Below, one piece after another: positions 35,101-45,700 of a stretch of 64,000 bases of DNA; the first letter of the stretch is position 1; each line of letters starts with the position of its first letter. Made by a program: the position numbers and the translations under genes. This DNA is from Nothopassalora personata (Eukaryota > Ascomycota > Dothideomycetes > Mycosphaerellales > Mycosphaerellaceae), in NCBI GenBank assembly GCA_033816765.1, contig CM066287.1:6386001-6450000 (forward strand), read 5' to 3'. Below the pieces are notes generated by a model. That model did no database searches, was not told the origin of the DNA, and was given only the letters and a program-made list of their open reading frames with translations.

Positions 35101-36339
35101 GGCGTCACCTTCACCAACATCCTGACAGTCACGGAGCGACTCACCAAACGCAAACACTACATCGCAGTTAAGGACTTGACCGCCGAAACAGCGGCAGATG
35201 TCTGCCTGCGTTACATTATCAAGGACCAGGGACTTTTCGACGTCGTTTACAGCGATCGCGGGTCCCAGTGGGTCAGCGCATTCTGGAAACGCCTGTTGCT
35301 ACTGATGCGCGTCGACCAGCGACTGTCTACTGCTTTCCACCCGCAAACAGATGGGCAGAGTGAAAGCACCAACAGGATTATGGAAATGTATCTCCGCGCA
35401 TTCGTCAACTACGCGCAGGACGACTGGGTCCAGTTGCTTCCTATGGCCGAGTTCGCCGCCAACAACGTACGGTCTGACACTACAGGTGTGTCACCGTTCT
35501 TCGCAACTCTGGGCCGCCATCCGCGCATGACTTTCACACCGCCATCGGAGCTCGCCAAGCATTCTGGACCTACCGCACAGCGCATTGACCAGCAAGCTGC
35601 CGATGACTTCGCCGCCAAACTTGAGCAACTTCATGACTACTGTGCGACTCAAATGCGTTGGGCGCAGGCTCGATATGACGACAGCGCGCTCACTTCTCGA
35701 CAAGCAGCACCGCGCTATCGCGTCGACGACAAGGTTTGGCTCGACACGCGCAACATACTGACTCGCCGACCAAGCAAGAAACTCGACCACAAGAACAACG
35801 GCCCTTGGCCAGTCGAGAAGGTACTAGGCAACGACGCATACCGACTTACCCTGCCAGCCACTATGAAGATACACAACGTCTTCCACACCAGCCTCTTGCG
35901 CATCGCCGACTCGAACCCGTTTCCCAACCAACACGATACCGAGCCACCGCCAGTTATCGACGCCGAAGGTCAGCAACGTCACGAGGTGGAGGAGGTGATT
36001 AAGAGCAAGTGGACAGGCAGGGCGCTCAAGGAGGTTCGCTACACATACCGATGGGTCGGCGGCGCCCACACCTCAGAGGTCTACAAAGTCAACATCGGCG
36101 GACCCGATGACTTGATCGCAGACTTTCACCACAACAACCCTGATGCTGATGGCCCGCCGCCCGGATGGAAGCCGCCAGCGCTATGGATACCGAACGAGAA
36201 AGTTGGGTCAACCGCATTACCCGCGCACATGGCAGATGCTGGACAACCACCTGTCTCCGCACCGACACCGACCACAGAAACGCCGGTCCTCCGCCGTTCA
36301 GCGCGCACGCGAGGAGATACAGCTGTCTCGCCGAAGTGA
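32098..36339 (+). CDS. pol: Gypsy-C Pol (protease, RT, RNase H, integrase, chromodomain)
   Basis: Open without stops from the frameshift site to 36,339; the first ATG-independent stretch suggests a Gag-Pol fusion product. Aspartic protease MLDTGCTSLFVHERF; RT with GGGLRVCVDYRAIN, PFGLCNAPAAFQ and catalytic AYLDDTIVY; RNase H (VECDASDTVTTGVLSQ, YEIYDKELMAIVHAFEEW); integrase HHCC finger (HHNTLLTGHPGREKTYELI ... ACHVCTRI) and DDE core (MDYVVELP, YSDRGSQWVSAFWKRL, FHPQTDGQSESTNRIME); then a GPY/F-like module and a chromodomain-like end (EEVIKSKWTGRALKEVRYTY, DLIADFHHNNPD). All catalytic residues are present, so it could be competent for transposition. Confidence 0.9.
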   Translation, partial: SLTSERTHNTQRADIPQRATSGKDPPVDSNLYEHLAYPRLQATASVFVPSARPAAASTVQLGGRRQPIALTADLPTVCSLSVSPHMSLPPISKHVVLCGMVGGQLVRCMLDTGCTSLFVHERFAKLNLQRKRLPEALPYTGSKGSTAGLITQIASIPDIDFNGQHDSFNAWVADLGQYDLILGMPWFESNLPHIDFVTRTLTFDSGISARCETKSDPKPGTPRFASEPVVEGPLEDLPDINIITVGEAQSAVDEGQEAYLVWDYDDTSDTAAVLDDVGLHICAMNPDDLERYMKGKEEVDAKQLLPPDFHQRVQAFNPELAKSLPPHREGDLAIDFIPGAKLPFVKPRPAGRDELIVTKKHITDLASIGYVRPSTSRVASPLLIVKKPGGGLRVCVDYRAINEITIKNRYPIPQIRETLARLSKAKMFTILDIIAAFNQLRIKAGDEWKTAFTTRYGTYEYLVVPFGLCNAPAAFQAYINSALHDYLDDFCTAYLDDTIVYTEPPEQGGFDALRKLHVEHVNKVLDKLIEARLPCDILKCRFFQTEVKFLGIIITATGLKMDPKKVQAIQEWATPSNVTDVLAFLGLCNFYRRFIAEFATIAFALTCLTRGANSKDPKHRPVWRWTAECQEAFDALKLAFTKAPVLKHFDPDLPSTVECDASDTVTTGVLSQPDPDDGWALKPVAFYSTKMIPAKCNYEIYDKELMAIVHAFEEWRPELMSCDPATPIKVLSDHRGLEYFMTTKQLNRRQARWAEFLSAFNFKITYRPGKDNVKADCLTRRSQDQDKSDDLRNRRQVLLKEDNLSDEVRATLPQVACLEVPDPAATAKRQYELAIAALEVLDGATPGDPSIEEQIQLAYAKDELACDIREAIKKDLPKLKDARVSITDCRIEHDTIFVRDKVYVPDSEDLRGEVMRQHHNTLLTGHPGREKTYELIAREYWWPGMFKDVRRYTDACHVCTRIRAFTRAYSGGLRQLPVPQGAYREVTMDYVVELPASTSAEGVTFTNILTVTERLTKRKHYIAVKDLTAETAADVCLRYIIKDQGLFDVVYSDRGSQWVSAFWKRLLLLMRVDQRLSTAFHPQTDGQSESTNRIMEMYLRAFVNYAQDDWVQLLPMAEFAANNVRSDTTGVSPFFATLGRHPRMTFTPPSELAKHSGPTAQRIDQQAADDFAAKLEQLHDYCATQMRWAQARYDDSALTSRQAAPRYRVDDKVWLDTRNILTRRPSKKLDHKNNGPWPVEKVLGNDAYRLTLPATMKIHNVFHTSLLRIADSNPFPNQHDTEPPPVIDAEGQQRHEVEEVIKSKWTGRALKEVRYTYRWVGGAHTSEVYKVNIGGPDDLIADFHHNNPDADGPPPGWKPPALWIPNEKVGSTALPAHMADAGQPPVSAPTPTTETPVLRRSARTRGDTAVSPK

Positions 36340-36588
36340 TGAACTGCTCGGACACGGCCTTCAATGCGTGTGTAAGCACCGACTGTAGCCTCTCGCTGTT
36401 ACAGCACGGCCTTACTGAAGCACGCACACTGAAGCACCGGTCCGCGGTATCTACACGCACCGCTCGAGCCGACCATGCTACACATCCCTTACACGCCAGA
36501 CGAGGCCGCTGTCGCATTGGTTACATACTGTTTGATTTTCTTTTTACGCACGTCGCAGGCGCTCGTGGCCATTTTGGAGGGGGGGTAC

Positions 36589-36774
36589 TGTCACGGGGTG
36601 GCCTTGACCTTGGACCTTTCGCCGGCTTAACCGCGGACCTTCCGGATCGGGTTAGCGCGGCTTGGCACGAGATCGACCTTGCTTCTCTCTTCTCTCTCGT
36701 TCTTAGACTCTTCGTAGATTGTATTATTCACGACTTGACTCCTACACTCTCCGGATCTCATATCGCCCGTGTCA
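36589..36774 (+). repeat. Gypsy-C 3' LTR
   Basis: 186 bp, no difference from the 5' LTR seen by eye. Confidence 0.92.
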
Positions 36775-36779
36775 GGTAG

Positions 36780-38720
36780 GGGGTATCGGTTCTTTACTAT
36801 AATCTCATTTAAGCCTCTATAGTCTACATAGAGCCTAAGGGTACCGTCTTTCTTTAGTACGAATAAGATAGGCGTACCCGCCTCGCTTACGGACCGCCTA
36901 ATCTACCCCTTCTCCATTGCTTACGTAAGGTACTCCTTTAAGGCCTCTAGCTTAGTTAAGGACTAGTAGTATAGCGGCTTAAAAGGGAGTTTCTTTCCTT
37001 TAACGAGATTAATCGCATGCTTAACCCCGTCGGGCATCTTACGCTTCGCCTACTTATTAGGTGCGTATATATCTCGGAAGTCTATAAATTCTTTAGGCTA
37101 CGAGGGGCCCTCTCCTTTGGGTACTACTATAGTAATAGCCCGAACACTTATCGTATAAACCTACTTTAAGCTCTCGAGATCCTTAAGGAACTCGCGTACG
37201 TCGCGCTACTAAATCGTAGGCGTCTCTACACCGTAGTACTACTAGTTATCCTTATCGGCCTTTACTATCCGATTACGATACCGCTAGGGTCTACCTAAAA
37301 TTACTAATAGCCTACCTATAGGTACCGCGTAGTAGATAGCGTTACTTACGCGCTCTACTCCCGCGTTATTAGCGAGTCGTAGCTAAACCGTAAAGGCGCC
37401 GTAGTAATACCCTAGGTTATACGTATACGACTCTAACTTCGGTAGCCTTACCCTATTGATAGGTTACATTTAATATCGGAGTATATACTTATACGATACT
37501 AGGCTAAGATCCGTATAGTTATCTAGGAGAAACGTAGCCTCGCGAAAGCCCTTACGAGTCTCGACTACGCCTCGTAAGTAACGCGCTAGATACGTATCTA
37601 CTCGCCTTAAAGGGTCGACTTTAGGAAAACTCGGACTTAGGAGCGACCTACTTCTAGTCCTCTCCCTTTTCCCTAGTCGCTGCGCTAGACACACATCTAC
37701 TCGCCTTAAAGGGTCGACTTTAGAAAAACTCGGACTTAGGAGCGACCTACTTCTAGTCCTCTACCTTTTCCCTAGTCGCTACCCTTCTTAGTTAGAGCCT
37801 TCGTAGCGTCTACCCTACGAACCGCTTACGCGTTACGGTCCTTCTATAGGTGCCTATTTGGGTAATCCGTCTTAATATAACCCTTCTTATAGCATCTATA
37901 GCACTCCGCTTTAGTCCTATCGAAGGTTATAGACGATCCGCCGGCGTCCCGCTAGTAACTCGTACCCGGGTCGCGCGACGCCTAACTATGCTTCTACTAC
38001 TTTAAGCTACGATCGCTTCGCCCTTAGTCGCCCTTAGTCTCTCGCCTACGGCAACTATACTGCCCGCGGTCGTGCCCTCCGCTACTACGCTCCGTGCTTT
38101 TAATACGCGAAGCTAAGATTACTAGTTCCTCTCTAGTTATTAGGATGTTATAAAACTTAACGATTACGGACCGTAGGCTAGGCGTAAGCTTAGCGAGCAT
38201 ATGTCGTACGCGTTGCGCCTCCGTATAGTCCCCTAACTAATCCTCTATAACATCTAGCTTAGTCGTAAACTAACGCACTATCTAGTTATCCTTCTATTTT
38301 ACCGCCTTATACTCTAACATTACGTTAAGTACGCGGTTTATAGGGTTACCGTATACGTCTCGATAGAACTCCTTAAAGTCCTAGTATATATACCCTTTAA
38401 GGTTAAGGACGCTATAGTTAGCGTACTATCGCTTACTTACCTCTCCGCTTAGGTACATAACCCTATATAGGACCTTTAACTCGTTCGTCGTATACGTGCC
38501 GCCTAAGAGGGTAAAGATAAGAGAGAGCTCCCTTAGAAATACCCGCGCTTTCTTAATCGAGTCTCCTCTAAAAGGCGTAGGTTCTTTAAGACGTAAACGT
38601 GTCGTATACGATGCGACCGCGCCTCGAGCTACGATATTATCGTTAGTTACTATAGATAGAGGAGAGGGAGGGGGAGTAGGGGATAGTTCTCCGCCGGATT
38701 CGCCCTAAGGGTCCGCCGGC
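36780..38720 (-). pseudogene. Gypsy-B gag, protease and start of RT
   Basis: The gag zinc knuckle reads ECYRCYKKGYIKTDYP (from CxxC..H..C) near 37,905-37,860. The RT entry [20 protein letters not shown] and NRYPL is cut by Gypsy-C, whose duplication GGTAG falls inside this codon run. Gag lies further upstream. All are RIPed. Confidence 0.65.
37597..37790 (-). repeat. 99 bp in-frame tandem duplication in Gypsy-B
   Basis: TCTACTCGCCTTAAAGGGTC begins at 37,597 and again at 37,696, and the two copies match almost completely. The period of 99 bp equals 33 codons, so it kept the frame of the gag/protease region. Confidence 0.75.
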
Positions 38721-38939
38721 GGCACGCTTACGTCCCGTAAGATCTCTAACTATTTAATCTCCCTCTATATCCCCTTCTCTTTAACCTCTACCCGAAGGGC
38801 ATCCCTCCTTACGACTAAGGCTACACGCCTCGCTTATTACTAGGCCCTAGGGCTTAGGGGAGCCGTAGGCGTAGCGCTACTATCGTTACGTTCGGACTCT
38901 ATAGCGTATATAGATTGTAACGAAGAGAAGAATTAGAAC

Positions 38940-39135
38940 TATCAAGGGATGTCGTAATGTATAGTACGCCTACGACCTACTAGTCGTAGATGAACTAATT
39001 CTTGCCTTTTATTTAAGACGCATCGCGCGTCGTAAGGTGTACGTATGCGTATTACGTACGGCTTAGTAGCCGGTCGCGACCGTATATTATATATAAGGCT
39101 ACATGTAAGGGTTAGCTACTAGGCTACCCCTTATA
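38940..39135 (-). repeat. Gypsy-B 5' LTR
   Basis: 196 bp; the terminal TG and CA have become TA by RIP. Confidence 0.85.
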
Positions 39136-41474
39136 GAGGACTTAGGTTCTACTGTAATTATAGAGCATTAAACTCGATTACTAAGTAGGACCGTTATCCG
39201 CTACTATTAATCCCGGAAACTATTCGGAACCTAACGGGCGCTAGATAGATTACGAAGATTAACGTTATTACCGCATTCTACTACCTTCGGATAGCTCGAG
39301 GCGAAGAGTATAAGACGGCTTTTCGAACTAGATTCGGTCTATAGGAGTAGCTAGTATGTCCGTTTGGTTTGTCCGGGGCCCCTATAACATTCTAGCGGTA
39401 TATTAATAGTTTATTACGGAACTACCTAGACGACTTTACCTCGGCCTACGCTAACGACGTCGTTATTTACTCCGACGGAACAAAAGAGGACCATTTCTAG
39501 AAGGTTCGTATCGTGCTCTAGAAGCTTTAGGACGGAGGCCTTTTCCTAGATCTAGGGAAGTATAAGTTTGTATAGAAGAAGGTTAAGTACCTCAGGTTTA
39601 TTATACATGCCGACGGGATAGGAGTAGGACCCGACCCCGAGAAGGTAGTAGTAGTAAAGGACTAGAAGGTACTAGTTACCTAGAAGGAAGTGCGGCGTTT
39701 CTTAGGCTTCGCGAACTACTACCGGATGTTTATTCTAAACTATTCGAAGCTTACCAAGCCCTTAACCTCGCTAACCGGTAAGAATAAGGTGTTCTCCTAG
39801 GGAGATCGTTGGGCTAATACGTTTAAGTCCCTAAAGGATAAGTACTACAAAGTACTAGTTTTAGCCTACTAGAACCCGGAGCTCCCTACCTTTTTAGAGA
39901 CGGACTGTAGCGGCTTTACGCTTAGAGGCGCCCTCCTATAAGAAAGGGACGGAGTCGTAAGACTAGTAGGATTCTACTCGAAGAAGCTTAATAAGGCTAA
40001 GATTAACTACGACATTTACGATAAGGAGATACTCGCGGTAGTGTCCTATCTTAAGAAATAGGCTCCCGAGTTAAAAAAATATAGGCCCTTTATAATCTAG
40101 ACGGACTATAAGAACCTAGAATACTTTATAACGAAGAGACAGCTTTCCGAACGGCAGATCCGGTAGGTTAAGGAAGTTATAAAATTCTAGTTTTTACTAG
40201 TGTATAGGCCGGGTACCGAGGCGATTATACCGGACGCCCTTTCTCGAAGGGAGTAGGATACACTTAGGTAGGACGATAAGTTATTACGGTATCGTAGGTT
40301 TCTTAAACCGGACATCGTAAAGAATTAGCCGGGCTCGAAGGTAGACGCTAGCTCTACTATAAAGGTTTCGTTAGTACGAATCTTAGCTACGCAGTTCGAA
40401 GGACTATCTACCGTAGAAGAGGCGGATTTACCGGGCGTACTACTAGGACCCTTTTAAGACTAAGAGCTAAACAACCTCTAGGAAAGAACTATCGAGAAGG
40501 ATAGCACGTTCTAAGCGGTACACCGCGCGATTAAGGTAGGAGCGCGTTTACTTCCTAGCGAGGTAAAACTTAAGGTATAAGTAGGTAACTATAGCATCGA
40601 CCGTAACGGGTATCTTCGCTACCGCGGTAGGATTTAGGTGCCTAGAGCTTCTAGTTCTACGGAGTCCGACTATAAGGAGGCGGACATAGCGATTCTATAG
40701 AACGACACCCTTCGAACTAAGCTAATCCAATCCGTACACGATTTACCGGTGTACGGCCACCCTAGCCGGGACTCTATAGCATCGATACTAAGTCGTAACT
40801 TCTACTAGCCCCTATAGTCTAAGCACGTAAGGCAGTTCTTAAGGAACTGTAACTACTACGGTAGGAATAAGGTATAGAGGGAATAAAAATACGGCCTCCT
40901 ATAACCCTTACCGGTCCCCGACCGATTCTTCTAGGAGATCTCGATAGATTTTATAACGGACATACCCGAGTCGTAAGGGAACACTTACCTCTAGGTAATT
41001 AAGGATCGACTAAGTAAGACCGTCGTTTTAGAAGCGATGCCTACTATAAAAGCCGAGGACTGCGCTAAAGGGTTCTTAGACTACTAGGTAAGATACTATA
41101 GCCTCCCTTAAGCTATTACGAGTAACCGGGGTACTAACTGAACGAGTACCTTCTAGAGGACCTTCTATCGTTTAACCGGTATAAAATAGAGGCTTAGCTC
41201 CGCCTACTACCCATAAACCAACGGAGGCCCGGAACGGTTAAACTAGAAAGTCTAGGCTTACCTTCGTAACTACATTAACTATAAGTAGTCCGACTAGAAA
41301 CGCTAGCTCCCTACGGCGTAACTTGCTCTAAACGCGCGGTATTACGCTAGGCTAGGAATAAGCCCCTTCTTTGCGGTATACGGATACGAGGTACCATTAC
41401 CCGTTTAGTTATAACCGGATCTAGAGACCTCTTAGTTAGACGCCGCGTAACGGGTAACGCTATTCGTAGAAAGG
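39136..41474 (+). pseudogene. Gypsy-A RT, RNase H and most of integrase
   Basis: Continues at exactly the residue where B interrupts (GGLRFYCNYRALNSITK). The RT active site reads SAYANDVVIYSD, where the first Asp of Y-x-DD became Asn (GCTGAC to GCTAAC, a RIP change). RNase H follows (FLETDCSGFTLRGALLQ, YDIYDKEILAVV, QTDYKNLEYFITKRQLSERQ), then HPSRD-type integrase zinc finger and core (SNRGTN, YYP-TNGGPERLNQ). Gypsy-D interrupts after QRVTLFVE, duplicating AAAGG. Confidence 0.75.
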
Positions 41475-41906
41475 TGTTATTATCTCGTTCTAGGGCTAGT
41501 CTTAAAAGAGAGATAAGTTAAGTCACGTAGCGGTATTCTTTAGAGAGGCTAAAGTAAGCTAAGCGAAGAGAAATAATAGGAATAAGAGTTATATTCTAAT
41601 TAGTAAGATAGTAACATAAGTTGAACGCGTTAGAACTATAAGGGTTTCTAGCGTTCCTAAATATAAAGGAGGCTCGTATACTATCCGGTGTTAGGCGTCC
41701 GTCTATCTACTCGACCGGTCGCCTAGTCGTGTAGTCGTGTACGTCTATACGCTACTTCTACGGTCGTGTTCGACTATGTACCAATAGCGCGGTCGTGCAC
41801 GTAACCCGGACGTAGGGTCCCTTTCTCTTCCTAGCGATTAGTTCTTATCTTCTAATTCTTCCTCCCTATACTACGTCCTATACCGTTCTTTATCCGAACC
41901 GTAACA
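41475..41906 (-). repeat. Gypsy-D 3' LTR
   Basis: 432 bp, highly similar to 49,314-49,745; differences are C/T and G/A. Confidence 0.87.
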
Positions 41907-42051
41907 CTATCCCCCTTCCTACTAAAACTCGTCCTCGAGTTTTCTTTTCTTCTCCTATAAGTTCCTATCTTTTACTATAAGCGGCGAGTAGCTAATACGT
42001 TAGGAGCGCCGCGAACGTTAAGTACTAGGTATCGAAGCCGAGGGCCGCGAG

Positions 42052-42576
42052 ATGCCATCCCTATGTTCTAGTTATCGAAAGGCTAGAGTGCCTAAAGGAA
42101 AGAAGAGTCCTCGTTATGTAGTAGATGTGCGCTTTAGGTGTTGTTCGGAGTACGTTCGTAAGGGTATTAAGTGTAACGTAACTATTACGTAGACTAAGTA
42201 GGAGCGGCTTCGTAACTAGCGTCGAAAGCTAAAGCGAGAGCTTAATAAGGCTAAAGAGAAGGTAACAGAGGCAATGTTAAAGGTGCATCGTCTTAGGAAA
42301 CAGCTACGCGTTACTAAGGATAGGGAGAAAAAGGCGATAGCGAAGGATTTTGAGGATCTTTGTAGTTTACCGAGCGTAGGTGTCGATACCCTTTCCGCGC
42401 CTTCGTCCTATCTTCTCGTTCCTAAAGGTAGCCCCGAAGAGCTAGAGGGGGTTTTCTAGATGTCGATTCCTTCCTAGGAGGACCTTTCGATAATTCCGGA
42501 TAATGCCCTCTAGTTATATCCGACCCTTAAGGAAGCCGTAGTAGCTTCTTCGAGCGCTAGCTCTTCTAGTGGATAA
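42052..42576 (+). pseudogene. Antisense ORF in Gypsy-D between integrase and 3' LTR
   Basis: From ATG at 42,052 to TAA at 42,574 the frame is open apart from TAG (174 codons). It starts MPSLCSSYRKARVPKGKKSP, has a Cys cluster FRCCSEYVRKGIKCNV, a Lys/Arg/Glu coiled coil (RRKLKRELNKAKEKVTEAML, then RLRKQLRVTKDREKKA) and an acidic Ser-rich C-terminus. The Cys pattern plus basic coiled coil suggests a DNA- or RNA-binding product. It is opposite to gag-pol, as in A and B. Confidence 0.55.
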
Positions 42577-42631
42577 GTGTTAGTTTCTCGTAGGAGATAT
42601 ATTTATGTAAGTTCTCCGTTTCCCTTATTAA

Positions 42632-42713
42632 ACCTAGTTATGTAGCTTAGTAGTAGAGCGTAAGCTGTCTACACTCTTAAGGTCGTAGGTTCGATTCCTA
42701 TCTAGCTGTTTCC
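42632..42713 (+). tRNA. tRNA-like pseudogene (RIPed), anticodon unclear
   Basis: TAGCTTAGTAGTAGAGCG matches an A box/D arm, and GGTCGTAGGTTCGATTCCTA matches a variable loop, B box and T arm with a pairing 5 bp stem. The anticodon region (TAAGCTGTCTACACTCTTA) does not fold into a standard 5 bp stem and 7 nt loop, and acceptor pairing is poor. It could be a tRNA remnant or the head of a tRNA-derived SINE. Confidence 0.45.
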
Positions 42714-42779
42714 GGCCGACTAGTCGCTAATCGGTAACTTAGTAGGCTAGCCGTTTTTTAGTCTTATAGTATTCCTAGA

Positions 42780-45700
42780 TTTTTTGCTAACAGTTTCGTA
42801 GGTTTTGTTTTAGTTCCTAGGTATTTTCTAATTCGTCGTATCCTTTCTACTTAACAAGGTATCGCTAACCTTTCTTATCTAGGATTTTTTCGACTTTAAA
42901 TTCGTTTTCTACTTCCGGCTCGAAATGGAAGCTTTCCTAGTAGGGTGTTTCGGTATCTACGGGTTCTAACTTAGAGACATGGAAGACTAGGTGGATTTTT
43001 ACGTCTAGTGGTAGTCGTAGGCGGTAGTTAACTAGTCCTATGACTTTATCGATGAAAAATAGTCCGACCTTAACGTGATCCAGTTTCTTAGTCTATCTTC
43101 TTATTCTTAAGTTTTTTATAAGGAGATAGACCTTATCCCCCTCTTTTAGTAGAGGTGCTATTTTTCTCGTGTCCTACCGTTGTCGAGACAGTTTTTATTG
43201 TGCATCTTCGATCGCCTTACGTGTTTCTTTATGCACTTCCTTAAGAGTATCCGTCGTTACGATTGCTCTTTCGGCTTGTAGGTAAGATCTAGGTGTTCTA
43301 AATGAGTTAGGATCTTTACTAAAGTTCGTATAAAATGGTGTCGTTAAAGTTGTCTCCGATTTGTGGTTGTTTAGTGCAATCTACGCTATTGGCAGTAATA
43401 AAACCCAGTTGTCTTATGCATAATTAATGTAGTGTCGTAGGTATTGTTCTAGCGTTTAATTTATTCTTTCGGTTTGTCCGTCTATTTCCGGATAATATAC
43501 TATTAATAGCTTATGTTTAATTCCGATCGTTCCTATAAGCGTCTTCTAGTAATTTAATATAAATAGCTTATCTCTGTCCGTTATAAACGCTTAAGGGAAT
43601 CCGTGGTATCGGATAAGTCTATCTAGTACGAGGTATCCGAGCTGCTCTATATTGTACGTTTCCGATGTAGGAATGAAGTATACGTATTTCGTAAGTCTAT
43701 TAACTATAACTAGTATTATGTCGTATGGTTATTTCGTAACTTAGTCTCTTAACGGTAGGAGTTTCGTAATAAAGTCTATTATAACTTCGTCCCATGGTTT
43801 CGTCGGTAGTGTCCTAAACTGTAGGTAACCGTATTTTGCATGTCTCGTAGCCTTGTTTCGCTAGTAGTGTACGCATTGTTTAATGTAGCGTAACACCTTA
43901 AGTCTTATCTATAGGAATAAGAAACTGTGTTATATTAGGTCTATTGTCTTTAAAGTTCCGGGGTGTCTATAAGTTAGTCCGTCGTGATGTTGTCGTATGC
44001 ATTCTTCTTCTCGATCCTTTAGTACCTAGTATTTTCCTTACGATATAGGGAATTGTTTGTCCCTATCGCCTAATATCCGTACGATGTTATTAAATTCTCT
44101 TATGTTAGTACTAAGACTTCCGTTAAGGTTTGTCTTTAATATTTTATGTTGTACTAGTTTCTTTCCTTCTATATAGTCGCTTCTTCGGCTTAGCGCGTCG
44201 GCGCGGCCATTCTCTCGTCCTAGAGTATATTTAATTCCGAACTTATACTATCCTAGTAGCTCCGACTAGCGGGCTTGCCTTCGGGTAAGTTCTTTCGTCG
44301 TCGTAAAGTACGTAAGATTCTTATAGTTAGAAAGAATCGTTAACTTCGGTAGGCCCTCGACATATACTCTCTAATGTTATATAGTAGTAACAATAGCTAG
44401 AAGCTCTTTATTATAGATGTCGTAGTTCTGTTCCGCTATAGTTATTTTCCGGGAGTAATAGGCTACTAGGTGTCTCTACCCGTCGTGTGTCTATGTTAGA
44501 CACGCGCCTATTGCTATATTAGACGCATCGGTCTCGATATAGACTTCCTTACTACTATCGAATAGTCGAAGCGTAGAGGCTAAAGCGCATTGTTCTTTAA
44601 GTTTCTTAAATGCTTTAATCTGTTCTTTTCCCTATTTCTAGGTAACGTCTTTTCTCGTAAGCATCGTTATTAGTGCTACTGTCTTTACGTAGTCCTTAAT
44701 GAATTTCCGGTTGTAGTTCGCTAGTCTAAGGAATGATTGTATGTCCTTAACTGTTTTTGGTTCTAGCTATTTGTTAGGAACCGCTGTACGTTATCACAAC
44801 TCGGACTTGGATCTTTGCAGGGATGTCTCAATCAGTTATGAAGGTAGTGGTTCCAAACAGTATATAGTGTATACTTAAAATGAGTTGAGCACGAGGCTCC
44901 TATCTATACTCGTAAAGAAGCGTCGTCTATATAGTGCCATGTCTTGGCGTGACTGATCAGTCGGATCAGTTGATCTGTCCTGCTCTCTCTGCTCTGTTAC
45001 AGAGCACGCAGATCGGAGAGAGCACTCTGCATATCGGATCCTTCCACTAGTGTGTAGGCATCGATTGGTTGGCTGGAGCTTCTCCGGATCGATCCGTAAC
45101 ACTATTCTCTAATTGACTATATCTTCGTAGGGTCGATCGTTATCCCTATAGTACTAATAATAAAGCCTAAGAATTTAACTTCTTTCTTATAGAATTCGCA
45201 TTTCTCGGGTGCCGTCTTAAATCCTAATTGCGTAAGTCGTTCGAAGACGTCCTAGACTTGTTTTATATACTCCTATAGGGATCCTTTTGTATAGACTAGT
45301 ATGTCGTCCATGTAGGCGATAACGTATACGTCGAGTAGGTCTCTAAGTATTTCGTTAACAAGGTCCTAACAGGATGCGGGTGCGTTAGTTAATCCCATTA
45401 GTATAACTAAGAATTCGTAGAGTCCGTATCTTATTCTAAAGGCGGTTTTCCATTCTTCTCCTTCTACTATCCGTATAGCGTAGAAGGTATCTCGTAGGTT
45501 AATCTTCGTATACTAGTCTAATCCGGTTAATCTATCTTATGCTTCTTCGATGTTAGGTAGCGGGTATCGGTTCTTAATCGTAATCTCGTTTAACTTCATA
45601 TAGTCTTATACGAGTCGTAACTTCCCGTTTACTTTTAGAACGAACATGCATAGAGTTCCTACACTCGAGGTAGATCTTCTTATCTATCCTTTAGCTAGCT

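Larger units (their letters stand above)
29736..36774 (+). mobile_element. Gypsy-C, intact young chromovirus
   Basis: 7,039 bp. The 186 bp LTRs at 29,736-29,921 and 36,589-36,774 appear identical (TGTCACGGGG...CCGTGTCA). Duplication GGTAG at 29,731-29,735 and 36,775-36,779. It has full-length gag and pol, a purine tract TTTTGGAGGGGGGGTAC before the 3' LTR and normal CA/TG content (no RIP). It is inserted in the RT of Gypsy-B. Confidence 0.93.
25421..39135 (-). mobile_element. Gypsy-B, RIPed chromovirus hosting Gypsy-C
   Basis: LTRs of 196 bp at 25,421-25,616 and 38,940-39,135 (TGTTAAGGGATGTCG ... CCCCTTACA). Duplication GAGGA at 25,416-25,420 and 39,136-39,140. Coding is on the minus strand, so the 38,940 copy is the 5' LTR. 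Without C it is 6.7 kb. Confidence 0.85.

Noticed and set aside
44875..45102. 75 aa minus-strand ORF
   Set aside because: Lies inside a solo LTR with clear TSDs.
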